Below are positions 10,255 to 20,966 of a DNA stretch of 64,000 nucleotides, piece after piece. The notes beneath the pieces were generated by a model. That model saw only the letters and a program-made list of their open reading frames with translations. It was not told the origin of the DNA and did not search any database. The translations under genes were made by a program, and so were the position numbers. Source of the DNA: Cudoniella acicularis (taxonomy: Eukaryota; Ascomycota; Leotiomycetes; Helotiales; Helotiaceae). Numbering within the stretch: position 1 is the first letter of the stretch; every line of letters begins with the position of its first letter. The stretch spans positions 16,996 to 80,995 of the forward strand of contig JAAMPI010000052.1 of assembly GCA_013054445.1 (NCBI GenBank). Reading direction: 5' to 3'.

Positions 10255-11494
10255 TACGCATCGAAAGTCGGTTTCGAATCGAGGTCTTACGTGAGCTTTC
10301 GCTCTGACCGTCCGTCAATCGATCTTCCCAATTACTCTGGTGACAATTTTGTTCTTTTTGTGGGGTTTGTTATCATACATAACTTTTCTGGAGCTCCTAA
10401 ACAAATAAGGACGATCAGGATTTGCTTATGGCCTTCTCGATATCCTCAATGCCAAGTTCCAAACTGCACTCAATATTACAGCAGCGAAAGCTGGTGGGTT
10501 ACAAGGAGCATATTTCGGAGCACACTTCATTGGCCCTCTGACTTATTCCGGTTGGATTGTAAGAAAATTTGGGTCAGTATCTCTCGAGTGAAAGCGAGGT
10601 ATTGTTACTCGTGTGTTTTGTAGTTACCGATGGACCTTTATCACTGGACTCTGCATTTATGGAGTTGGCGCTTTGAGTATGTTCCATTCTGGACTGCTGA
10701 TGCCAATATCTAACTTTATGTAGTGTTCTGGCCTAACTGGATACATCGACAAGCCAATGGGGAAGCAATATAAGCTCATGTTTTGGAGTTGCCGCTCAAT
10801 TCTGTTATGTTGGCGCTCAGGTATGTCGCACATGATCATTCAGTTACGAAACATACTGATTCATTATTAGGTCGGTGTAGCAGCCAACTTCATCAACTAT
10901 GCCCGAGAGTTTGCTGGTATTTCTGCGGCTGCTGCGTCTGATCGCTACGCTATCGGTCAAGGTCTTTTCGTTATCGGCCGTTTTGCGGCAGCGGGACTTA
11001 TGATGTTTGTAAAACTCCGCCTCGTGTTGGCTTTTATGACGGCAATCGTGACATTCATAGCTGCGGCAATCGGTGTCCATGGCGAGGGTGGTGTAGCAAT
11101 GCTTTCCCTCGTCTTGTTCTTCGAGTCCTGCATCTTCCCGACAATTTTCACGCTTAGTATCCGCGGTCTCGGTCGACACACCAAACGGGGAAGCTCCTGG
11201 ATCGTGGCCTCTGTCTCCGGGGGTGCTTTGTTCCCCAGTTTGACTGGTCTACCTGCTGATAGAAAGGATTACCACGTTAGTATGGCTGTTCCCCTTTGCG
11301 GCTTCTTCGTCGCTTTTGCGTACCCGATCTACTTGAATGTTTTCTGCAGAAAGGAACTTGACGGTTTCAGAGAGACGAAGATTGGATATGTGGATAGTGA
11401 TGGTGTTGTTGGGGACCCTGATCATGAGCTTAGACGTGCGAGCGTTAGACATGAGGAGAAGGGGTTGAAGGCTGGTGATCATTTGGAGGAATAG
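10255..11494 (+). pseudogene. FHS-family (fucose permease-like) MFS sugar transporter, broken
   Basis: The remains are clear: TLVTILFFLWG, then FAYGLLDILNAKFQTAL, AGGLQGAYFGAHFIGPLTY, VRKFGYRWTFITGLCIYG, and downstream AAQFCYVGAQVGVAANFINYA, RFAAAGLMM and SLVLFFESCIFPTIFTL. These match the L-fucose/glucose-galactose permease family of 12-helix plasma-membrane transporters. Introns remain recognisable at 10365-10418, 10573-10623, 10677-10733 and 10821-10870. At about 10740-10760 the sequence jumps from the third helix (ALMFW) to the loop before helix 7 (GYIDKPMGKQYKL), so roughly 130 residues (helices 4-6) are missing. A 1-nt frameshift near 10780 and a frame break near 10290 also occur. The C-terminal half is an open frame with intact C-terminus at 11494 but cannot give a complete transporter. 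Confidence 0.85.
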
Positions 11495-12298
11495 GTTGGG
11501 TGTTGACGAAGGTGACCTGTTAGAATAGAGTTGAAAAGGCAAGAGTGAAGGTAGGAGAGTCGCTGAGAAAAAGGTTGAAGTGCAGCAGGATTCCTGTATT
11601 ATACACCTGTGTGACGATTTTCATATAGCAATATCAGGTTTTTTTTTTGAGAAGTAAAATTAATTTTGATACCGCGCGACGGACGCACTTTTGCGAGAGC
11701 TTCATACATGCAACTCCCCTTTTCTGTTCGCTCTAACTCAGCTTAGCAAAACCTGACACCTTTTTAAGAAGACTTCTTCATTAATCCACCATTTTCAACA
11801 CAAATCTGACATAATCTGCATGCGTCCTCAAAAACATTCGTCAAAATTTCGTTGACATTTGAAATTTTTGCTTCAGATTCAAGAACCATCTGCTCATCTC
11901 TACTGTGTAATCTCTAGGAGTAGTGCTAGGCTAGCGTGAAGATAAAAATTTTACAAGTTGAAAGAAATATAGTAGGACATTATATCTCCAATGTATCTAT
12001 ATTCCTGTACCTTTTCAAATAGGCATAAAAAGTGGGCTTTGTCCTGAAAAATTTTCGACCTAAACTAGTATTGAATTTCCCCACTCCGCCCAGCCACCCA
12101 CTTGCGTTTGTGCGTACCCTGTGTTCGCTTAGGAGGCTCAATTTGCACCAGAAACAATCCAAAGAGGAATTGAAAAAGTCCTCCTGGGCAAAAATTATAT
12201 TTAGAAAGATGTAAATGTTTGCAACAAGTAATAAAAAATTCCTAAAAAAGATGAGGTGTCTGAGCAATTGCTCAGGGACATGAACTCTGAGATATCTC
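11495..12298. other. AT-rich intergenic region
   Basis: This 800-bp AT-rich stretch separates the MFS pseudogene from the tRNA gene. Only short, unconvincing frames exist on either strand. The last part will contain the tRNA terminator side (3' of the tRNA on the minus strand). Nothing else is seen. Confidence 0.4.
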
Positions 12299-12384
12299 TC
12301 TCTGACGGGGAGTCGAACCCCGATCTCCCGCGGTCTTGTCAGGTGAATGACAAGCGGAAATCATGACCGTTAGACCATCAAAGA
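12299..12384 (-). tRNA. tRNA-Asp (GTC) with a 15-nt intron
   Basis: On the minus strand the acceptor stem TCTTTGA pairs fully with TCAGAGA (one G-U). A D-arm with GGTCTAACGGTC and a T-arm GGGGTTCGACTCCCC follow. The anticodon stem TCCGC/GCGGG encloses the loop TTGTCAC, giving anticodon GTC for Asp. A 15-nt insertion, TTCACCTGACAAGAC, sits one base 3' of the anticodon, the canonical nuclear tRNA intron position. Its GACAAG can pair with the anticodon loop (CTTGTC), the usual pre-tRNA fold recognised by splicing endonuclease. The mature tRNA would be 71 nt before CCA addition. Internal A and B boxes appear normal, so the gene is likely functional. Confidence 0.93.
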
Positions 12385-13342
12385 TGTTTTTTATGCGATT
12401 GTTGAAAGGAAATTGCTTATTTCGTTTTGTATTCGGTACTGCTTAAGTGCCGTGGGTTGCAAGGGAGTCACGTTTAATTAGAGGCTTTGAGTGGGCCTAC
12501 AAGCGAGGGGTTTGGGGATTACGGTTGGGTGTGAGAGTGTGAGGGGTCAATATTAAAGATCTTACGATGTATGAGGACACTTGAGCAGAACTGCGATAAT
12601 TGGAGACATTATTACACTAAAAGATATTATTTAAATTAACCCTTTTTAAGGGCAACTTTTTTCAAGCAGTCTATAATGTTTCACCGTATCGAATATCTGT
12701 TCTTAAGAATTATATCGCCTGTCAAGTAGTCACAACCTGTATTCGTAATTCAGGAAACCTTTCAATAGCGAATTCTACCCTGAAATTTTAAAGAAGATGT
12801 CTAATAATAATTTCTCCAAAATGTCTTCGCACAAGACACGTTTTGGAGAAACCCTCCAGGTATAGACTGAGAGCCACGTGATTGATCTCGAAAAGGAGAC
12901 TGGTCATATCAAGTTCAAATTGCGTGTTATCCTGACAATGACTTCACAAAAGGGAAGGACTTTAACTTATAAAAAGAGTGTAAATTTTTGAATCCCAATT
13001 TAGTTGTTTGCATTATGTTTTAAAGTCGTTTTGACCTTTCCCCTCAACTCCTTGACCGTAACGCTTAGCTTCACCAGCCACAGCAACCAGCCGCAACCAA
13101 GGGTCTGATGCGCCTTCAAGACTTCAGACAATTTTGAAACACACTTCTCCTTCAACACATCTGAGAGTCTTCAATGACTGGCTACTCGGAGCGCTGCTAC
13201 ATCGGAAACACATTGACAGGCACAGTACAGACGGTAATCAGATACGCAGGATACGGTTCTTATTTAACCCCGTGAACCCCATAAATTCCCATAGCTCCAA
13301 TTTTCTCAATCCACATTTCTGTGTTTCTTCAGCGGGCCCAAC
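12385..13342. other. AT-rich intergenic region with a hairpin
   Basis: These 958 bp carry no supported gene. A notable inverted repeat lies at 12811-12851. The right half (12950-13342) is the likely promoter and 5' leader of the SET-domain gene. Confidence 0.4.
12811..12851. repeat. Short inverted repeat (hairpin)
   Basis: TTTCTCCAAAATGTCTT at 12811-12827 is complementary to AAGACACGTTTTGGAGAAA at 12833-12851, apart from a 2-nt bulge, with a 5-nt loop. It could be a remnant of a small transposon end, a cruciform or a structured transcript. No function can be assigned. Confidence 0.6.
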
Positions 13343-14814
13343 ATGTCTATTTCTTGGCTATTTACTACTCTATCTTTAATCTCTATTATCAATGCCGGTC
13401 AAGTCGATTTAATACTCCAAGCTGGAGTCTGCAATGTTTTCGAAAAACAACCTCTCTTAAATGTAGCGCAAATAGCACAAGCACATCTCGAGCCCGAAAG
13501 TTGTGGCCATACCCACATCAAAGCAGCTTCAAAACCATCATGGACCCGAAAACCACAATGTTTGGTGGACCGAAACACGAACGACACTTTCTGTGTATAC
13601 ACCAGCGAAAATTTCGCCAGCGGACGAGGAATATCCTTTTTCACGACCCCCTCAATCGCCAAAAAAAGTCACCAAACTCCCAGCATTCACAGAGTTAGGT
13701 GTTCACAACCACGCCAACAATTTCAACAATCCTCCCTGGGAAGTCAGAAATGTCCTCGGTCGAGGCAATGGTCTTTTCGCAACTCGGACTCTCTACCGAG
13801 GGGATTTGATTCTGGCTGACACGCCGGTGGGGGTTTATAACAGCGATGCATTATATATGGATTATCAAATGGGGTATAAGTTTCTGAGGAAGACGTATGA
13901 CCAGTTACCGGAAGACTCGAAGAAAATCTTGATGAGGACAGCGGCACACAATCGGGGGGATCCGATTATGGAGAGGATTAATACGAATGCTTTTGCTGGG
14001 GAGTTTGAGGGAGCGTCGCATTTCTTGCTTTATCCCGAGACTGCTGTAAGTTTTCTCATATCATATTTTGAATTGTCAACTAACAGAAATGTAGCTTATG
14101 AACCATGATTGCCGTCCAAAGTAGTATCCCTCAGAAATTCAAATATCAAATACTAACAGATTTCAGCGCTATGTATTACCACAACACCTCCACCCTCGTT
14201 CACTCTGCTCATGCTTCGCGGACGATCCACGCCGGTGAAGAAATCACAATTACATGTAAATGCTCCTCAACCCCACATTTAGCTTCAAAAACTAATGACC
14301 AACAGACATTAATTTGCTCCAACCAATTCACGAACGGCAGGATACTCTCAAAATGATATGGGGATTCGATTGTAGCTGTTCACTATGCTCATCTGGTGCC
14401 GCAGCGGCAAAGCGCTCAGACCACAACATTCAAAAAATCATAGATCTGCACACCGTAAGATTACACTTACTTTACTTTCATCATTCTCGATACAAGTTAC
14501 ACAATTAACACACCTCACAGAAACTAGCAGATTGGAGCGCCTCCTCCAGCGCAACCCCCTCCATAGCCGAGGACCTCCTCGAGCTCTACCAAACAGAGCA
14601 TCTCCACGCTGCGATCGGCACGGGCCATTTATTCGCTGCTTACGCGTATAATGCTGTTGGTGATACAGCTATGGCTGTGAAGCATGCGAAAAAAGCGTTG
14701 AAGGCGGGTATGGTGAGTAGTGGGAGTGCGGGGGATGATGAGGTGCAGATGAGGAATTTGGTGGGGTGGCCGAAAGCGCATTGGAGTTTTATGGCGAGAT
14801 CGAGAGTTGGATAG
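13343..14814 (+). CDS. SET-domain protein with N-terminal signal peptide (one apparent frameshift)
   Basis: Exons are 13343-14045, 14095-14120, 14167-14255, 14306-14454 and 14521-14814. About 419 aa result if one surplus base is ignored. The N-terminus MSISWLFTTLSLISIINAG is a good signal peptide, and a Cys-containing region with FCVYTSENFASGRGIS follows. The split SET domain begins at NVLGRGNGLFATRTLYRGD and holds LMNHDCRPNA (the N-H-S/D-C core of SET), AGEEITITY, then the post-SET-like cysteines FDCSCSLC. Such fungal proteins are SMYD/SET5-like. A lysine methyltransferase fold is clear but substrate and location are unknown, and a secreted or ER-lumenal SET protein is unexpected. At 13661-13667 seven A's force a switch of frame between ...SIAKK and VTKLPAFTE. 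Six A's would give one continuous frame, so a homopolymer error or a recent mutation is likely. Confidence 0.8.
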
Positions 14815-15245
14815 TGAGGTTGGATACAAAAGAGTTTGGAAAGGAGATATTTGGGGGAAATGGCGTTCAGGTTGGTATTGGAGCTGGGAAGGTATTTTGG
14901 GTGGAGTTTCGACATCAATGAATCGTAGAGTTTCCGAGTATCATTCGAATAGTACCCTTTTAAGGAAATTAAGGTCTTGACAAGATCCATGTCCACCTTT
15001 GGACGATTCGAATAGAATTCTTGGACGCTTTCACTAAATGCCCCGGCTCAACGTCACAAGTACTTGAACTTTCCAGGAAATTTCCGATGGAAGCTTGGCA
15101 TGAATGAACATCGTACACGTGAAGAATTGTATTTTGGACACCACCAACGCCACAGAGCCATGCTAGTCACACAGGTATCTACTAGTTCCCAGCCCTCCCA
15201 AGAACGCCTTAAAATGTAGAATGGATGATGAAGCAAAATATAACT
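14815..15245. other. Convergent 3' intergenic region
   Basis: This 431-bp stretch lies between the ends of the SET gene (+) and UTP7 (-). It presumably consists of the two 3' UTRs. No gene or repeat is visible. Confidence 0.45.
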
Positions 15246-16990
15246 TCAAGCACCTTTCCTTGCAAATCGACCAAGTGCAGGACCTAATTCAGCCTCTGTT
15301 TCCTTCAGCTTCCTTTGCTGTCTCTCGGTCTGATTCTTTCTCAGCTCCTCAATCTTGAGTCGTCGCTCATCGATAATATTTCTCGAGCCCTTTTTTCTCA
15401 AGTATTTTCTCAGCGAGCTGTTCTTCCCTCTTCCGCGATTTTTGATATCCGCGATAGGGTCTACGGGCTTGTCCAAATCCTTTTCTGCTTTTCGCTGTTC
15501 TGCAGACAGGAGATCCAAGTTTCCGATATAATCAGGATTGAGCGAGATCATTTCCGGTTGGAGCTTGTTGAGAAGTGATTTTACCTCCGCTTCTTGTCGT
15601 TGCTTGGTATTTTCGTAAGGATTGACTTCCAGAGCGTCGAAATTGGGTTCTCCAGCTCCTGGTACAATAATAGAGGAAAATCCTTCGTTGTGAGAAACAC
15701 CTAATAAATCTTCAAAAGGGCACCACTTCACTCGCTCTATTCTTTTACCCTCACCGCCCCATGCCATGTATGGACTTTGAATTTTTTCTTGCTCTAAAGA
15801 CGATTTTGAGAATAGGCCCCGCCATATTGAGGTTTGGGTTCCCCACCCGACAGCGGTCAATCCTCTGTCAGATATCGCAACTGACGATGCTGGTTGATGC
15901 GTAAAATAACTGTTGACTTCTTTGAACATTCGAATGTCCCAAACTGACATCTTCAGATCTTGACCTGCAGACACCATATATCTACCTTCCCGATCGACCG
16001 CAAGCGCCCGTACTGGACCTCGATGTGCAAAAAGTTTCACAAGAGGGGTAGTTGAATTTGGTGACCAAAGAGTGACCGTGCCGTTCTGGTGACCCATATG
16101 GAGAATGGCATTATGGGGATTCTGAGTGAGAGATGTTGGAGAGCCAAGACGTGTAGGCATTTCAATGACCAGTTCGCCTGTCGACACGTCTTGGTATTTC
16201 AAATAACCTGAATTGCCCTGAAAAGAAGTTAGGAACACAAAAGACTGGGCTAGGGAGGGCTCTGATACGTACCACGGTTGCGAGAAGATAGTGATAGGGC
16301 AGAAATTCCATATTTGTAACCTCGATATGCTTTTTCAGGCAATGTATTTCCACTCCAGCTCCATCGTATATGTAAACGTACTTCTTCTGCGCAACAGCAA
16401 ACAATTGGTTGTTATGCAGCCATCGTGCATCCCGAACGGTTTCTCCGAGTTGTATTTCGCAGCCCAGCTTCCCTTCTCTCCAATCCATTGTCGCGACATG
16501 GCCTTTCCTGCCAGCAAGTAAAAGCTCTCGACCATTTCTTGTATAATCGCACACGTACGGCCCAAGTGCATCCAGCTTCAAATCGAATCTCTTCTTCGCA
16601 GTCTCAATAGCAACATCCGGTAGTATATCCTCCTGGCGTACTTTGTATGTTCGCTCGAGGACTGTTTCGGGCTCCAGGAAACCTCCAGTATTTTCGTGCA
16701 AAATCTCAGAGTCTTTAAGGCGTAACGTGGCAGTCTTGTATTTACTCTCCAGAGATTTCAAGTTTCCTCTCAGCTTTTTGTCCTTGATGCCCTTCACTTT
16801 GAATAGTTAGTGACCATATTTTAGACGCTCGCTGAGAAACCCAAACTATTTCAACACCAAACTGTAGAGCCATAATACACAGTCTTAAAGCATCCGATAG
16901 ACGACTAGTACCAGGATCACCTACGTGGAATTTTTCGCCCTCTGCCATATTGGTTTTCTGCTTCTTTCCGTCGTCGCAATTGGGCGGCAT
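15246..16990 (-). CDS. UTP7: U3 snoRNP / SSU processome WD40 protein Utp7 (WDR46)
   Basis: Three exons on the minus strand (16990-16921, 16796-16273, 16217-15246) encode 521 aa. After a short charged N-terminus comes IKDKKLRGNLKSLESKYK, then WD40 blades (for example GHVATMDWREGKLG, VRALAVDREGRYMVSAGQD, MSVWDIRMF). It ends with the BING4 C-terminal domain: MAWGGEGKRIERVKWCPFEDLLGVSH, GFSSIIVPGAGEPNFDA and a Lys/Arg/Glu-rich tail. Utp7 is a nucleolar component of the small-subunit processome needed for 18S rRNA maturation. It is divergent from TSR1, another 40S biogenesis factor, across a 393-bp shared upstream region. The first intron (124 bp) is inferred from frame and splice consensus and is the least certain part. 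Confidence 0.93.
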
Positions 16991-17383
16991 CTGAATTGAT
17001 TGTCGTCAAGTCTGACCGCGAGCGCTTGATGGGTATCGCTCCATTGAAATGTACCTTAGATGCGCTCGCCTCTTCTAATTGATCGACTTTCATTTTGCGT
17101 ATGTTTCGGCGGTGTTGTGGATTGTGATGGGAATTGTATACAAAATTCGGGGTTAATCCTCAGCCACGAACTTTTTGCAATGCCAAGACTTCCGATAAGG
17201 TTAACGATAAGCGCACAGAAAATATTTCCCCCACATCCAGCACATCTCTTAACATTTCTTTGCCGACCACGATCAGAAAAGCTGTGGACTTAAAGGCAAT
17301 TCCACACAAGCCACATCGATAATTTCTATTCAACCACCGTGGCTTCAATTCCGTTCCGATTTAAAGCAGGAGGAAACGGCAGT
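16991..17383. promoter_or_regulatory. Divergent promoter shared by UTP7 and TSR1
   Basis: This 393-bp segment separates the start codons of two divergently transcribed ribosome-biogenesis genes. Both products act on pre-40S particles, so a common regulatory region is plausible. I could not pick out a specific known motif with confidence. Confidence 0.5.
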
Positions 17384-19865
17384 ATGCCTTCCACTGTCGG
17401 AACACATTCCCATCGGAGCACGACGAAAACCTCTCACAAACCTTTCAAATCTCGAAAAACCACAAAGGGAGCATTAAAAGAGATCCAAAAGGGTAGGACT
17501 TTGGAAGGCATGTGGTAAATATTACTGACATTTTCCAGGCAAGGTACAAGATTTAAGTCACCGGAAGACCCCCCACCAACAACTCATGTCCAAATTCGAT
17601 CGTCGAAATCAATCCCGGCAGAAGCAGCAGGTTAAGCATAAAGAACATTTGAGAGAGACAAGCGTGTTCGCAGGTCGGGATGGGGCACCAAGAATAGTGG
17701 CCGTAATACCGCTCTGTGAAGATGTAAACGCTGCAAGCTCGATCCGTCTTTTGAGCGCCAGTCTCGATATAGAGGTCAATGTTCCCGAGGAAGGACAAGT
17801 CCGGATAGATGTCGATCGGTTCAAGCAGAAAGTGCAATACATCTCTGTCAAACGCGATGTGCTTGAGAGTCTGGATGCAGCTAAAGTCGCGGATTTTGTT
17901 ATATTCATACTCTCTCCAGACCAAGAAGTGGACGCGCTTGGTGAGCTCATTATAAGAAGCGTCGAAAGCCAAGGCCTATCTACACTCCTGACGGCCGTCC
18001 AAGGACTGGAACGAATTGAGCCCGCAAAGAAGAGATCTCAGGTTCTCTCTTCACTCAAGTCCTACGTGACACATTTTCACGCGGACCAGGAAAAGGTACA
18101 TAATTTGGACTCAAGGCAGGAATGTGCAAATTTAATGCGTTCACTGTGCACAACTACCCCAAAAGGGATCCACTGGAGAGATGAAAGAAGCTGGATGCTC
18201 GTTGAAGATGTTCGATGGCCTGAAGACGAGCAACAGAATGTCGTATTGACAGGAATTGTAAGGGGGAAGGCATTGAAAGCAGATCGCCTTTTCCAAGTTG
18301 GTGATTGGGGAGATTTTCAGATTGAGAAAATTGTGGCAGCTCCATCCAATTCAAAGAAGAGACAGTCTGACGAAATGGCTGTCGATGACTCTGAGAAACT
18401 TCTTGACGCACCCACTGAAGATCAAGATGATCTAGCAGAACTCGCTCCTGAACAGATCATGATGGATGATGATATAAATGCTACCATGTCAGTAGCGACG
18501 ACCGAAAAGCGAGGAGTATTACTCGACGATCACCACTACTTTTCTGACGATGAAACCCACTTACCAGCTGCTCCAAAGCGACTACCAAAGGGCACTTCAA
18601 AGTACCAGGCTGCTTGGTTCCTTGGAGACGATTTTTCAGATTCTGGTTCTGATTTTGAGGACGTTGATGAACAGGGCGATGTGGCCATGATTGCTCCGGC
18701 ATTACCCCAAGATGGCGTCGAAGGTTTTGCTCCAAGAGATCCAACAGAAGCTGCAGCCTCAGAGTATCCGCAGTCGGAGATGTTTTTGGACCCAACACCT
18801 GATGACGAAGCTGAAGCAGAGCAACTTGCAGCCTTCAGAAACCGGAAAGGCGATGAAGCAGAGGAAGATCGTGAATTTCCTGACGAAATTGAGTTACATC
18901 CCCATGTATTGGCTAGAGAGCGTTTGGCACGATATCGCGGTCTGAAGAGTCTTCGCTCTAGCCACTGGGAAGGAGACGAAGACAAAGCGCACGAACCCGA
19001 GGATTGGAAGCGCCTTTTTCAAGTGCCCGATTACAAGGCGGCGAGGAGTCAAGTTACTCGCGAAACATTAGTTGGTGGAGTTCCAGCAGGAGCCCGCGTT
19101 CGCATATACCTCCGCAATGTCCCTGGCTCCATTCGCTCTCTTCACAAACCATGTCGCCCTCTCACTCTTTTCTCCCTACTTCGTCATGAGCACAAGCGCG
19201 CCGTCGTTAACTTTACTATTAATCTCAGCTCCGAATACCCAGCACCGGTCAAATCTAAAGAAGAAATGGTTATGCAGTGTGGCCCACGGCGTTTCGTAAT
19301 CAAACCGATCTTTTCGGAGGGAGGAAATACGTCTAATGACGTCCACAAATTCGATCGTTTTCTCCACCCAGGCCGCTCGGCGATAGCAACATTCATTGCG
19401 CCGATGACATGGGGCTCTGTTCCAGCATTGTTCTTCAAAGCAAACAATGAACCAAGTTCAGAGGCTCCACTAACCCTTATGGGAACTGGAACTTCTCTTC
19501 CACCGTCCTCAAGCCGTGTAGTTGCGAAGCGCATCATCCTCACCGGCCACCCGTATAAAATTCACAAGAAACTTGTTACAATCCGTTACATGTTCTTCAA
19601 TCGGGAAGATGTGGAGTGGTTCAAAGCACTGCAGTTATGGACGAAAAGAGGAAGGAGTGGTTTTATCAAAGAGAGTCTGGGAACTCACGGTTACTTCAAG
19701 GCGACGTTCGATGGCAAAATCAACCCACAAGATTCAGTTGGAGTAAGTTTGTACAAGAGAGTGTGGCCAAGGGCTGCAGAGCCATGGAACCCTGCGAACT
19801 CGACGGGCGACCATGGAACCAATGATCTTGTTGCTGCCAACGGGACGGACGAAATGATACTGTAG
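17384..19865 (+). CDS. TSR1: 40S ribosome biogenesis protein Tsr1 (Bms1/Tsr1 family)
   Basis: Two exons (17384-17492, 17539-19865; 46-bp intron) encode 811 aa, the usual Tsr1 length. The N-terminus is basic with MPSTVGTHSHRSTTKTSHKP. The GTPase-like domain is degenerate, with no P-loop, as in Tsr1 and unlike Bms1. Next is an AARP2CN-type region, a long acidic stretch (about residues 330-480), and the DUF663 C-terminal region with VPAGARVRIYLRNVP, LFSLLRHEHKRAVVNF and IILTGHPYKIHKKLVTIRYMF. Tsr1 binds late cytoplasmic pre-40S particles and blocks premature joining of translation factors. I chose the upstream ATG at 17384 rather than the internal ATG at 17586 because it restores the conserved basic N-terminus. 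Shares its promoter region with UTP7. Confidence 0.95.
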
Positions 19866-20229
19866 TCTAAATAGCATGAGTGACATGACCAAAAGTAAAC
19901 TTCGGCATGGGGTGAAAGGGAATGATTTGAAGCGTAAGATTAGATCTTAGATACCACGAATGCTTGCCCATCCCCAATTCACAGAATACAGAGTGTCATA
20001 TGATTGTGTTTTTCGCGCTATAGTGCTCAATTACAGCGACTAGGCATTTCATGCGGTTGATGTCTTGTTGCATTTCGAGGAAATTGGGAGCCGTGAAGTC
20101 AAGGCCCCTCGGGCTCGGTGACGTCGAGTCCAAGTGCGCGCTTCAACAACAGCCAAAAAAAAATTCGCGTTACCTCTCCGTCGCCTAAACCTCCCCTTCT
20201 CTCCCCAGCGCCCACTTCTTAGTTTAAAG
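19866..20229. other. Intergenic region, PTH2 promoter
   Basis: A 364-bp segment with TSR1 3' UTR on the left and the PTH2 promoter on the right. A pyrimidine-rich tract lies just before the PTH2 start. No gene is visible. Confidence 0.45.
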
Positions 20230-20966
20230 ATGGCAGATCGACCATCGCCCTCTGTCACGGCAATGCTCGTCGGCACTATTATCATCTCAGGACTTACTGG
20301 TTACATGATCGGACTCGGGACCTCCCTCGGTTTCTTTCCTTCACCGTTCAAAGCCAAAACCCCCACTCCGCGTGGTATCAGCAATTATGACAATGAGGAA
20401 GAGAGCTCAGAAGAGGACATAGATGAATCGATTTTGGATCATGCGCCCAACTGGTCCAATGGCCTGGAAGCTGATAGACGGGACGGTCTCAGAGCTGGTG
20501 GAGGCGCGAAAGCTCAGAAACCCAACGCAGGGCGTCCAGATTGGCAGAATAACACTGAGGAGTGCAAATTGGTACTAGTAGTACGAACAGATCTTGGAAT
20601 GACCAAAGGTCAGTCTATGCTATTCTCAACCATTTACTGGCAGCTGACAATGCTATAGGCAAAATCGCTGCTCAGTGCTCTCATGCAACTCTTGCTTGTT
20701 ACAAGAACTTCTTACGAAATGATCCGGATTCCCCTCTCCTACGTCACTGGGAAAGAGAAGGTCAGGCCAAAGTTGCACTCCAAGTAAAGAGTGAAGAGGA
20801 ATTGGGATTGTTACAAGCTACTGCGATCAGCCTGGGCCTCGTTGCGGAGGTCATAGCAGATGCTGGAAGGACACAAATTGCGAGTGGTAGCCATACAGTC
20901 TTGGGCATTGGCCCAGCACCCAAAAGTGTTATCGACAAAGTTACAGGGACATTGAAACTATTATGA
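20230..20966 (+). CDS. PTH2: Peptidyl-tRNA hydrolase 2 (Pth2), membrane-anchored
   Basis: Two exons (20230-20608, 20659-20966) encode 228 aa. Residues about 10-30 (AMLVGTIIISGLTGYMIGLG) form a single N-terminal transmembrane anchor. An acidic linker follows, then the PTH2 domain: KLVLVVRTDLGMTKGKIAAQ, CSHATLACYK, WEREGQAKVALQVKSEEEL, AEVIADAGRTQIASGSHTVLGIGPAP. The intron splits the catalytic-domain motif at TKG|K. Pth2 cleaves peptidyl-tRNA released from stalled ribosomes. The yeast and animal proteins sit on the mitochondrial outer membrane through the same kind of N-terminal anchor. The start is set by the anchor and the absence of an alternative. Confidence 0.95.
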
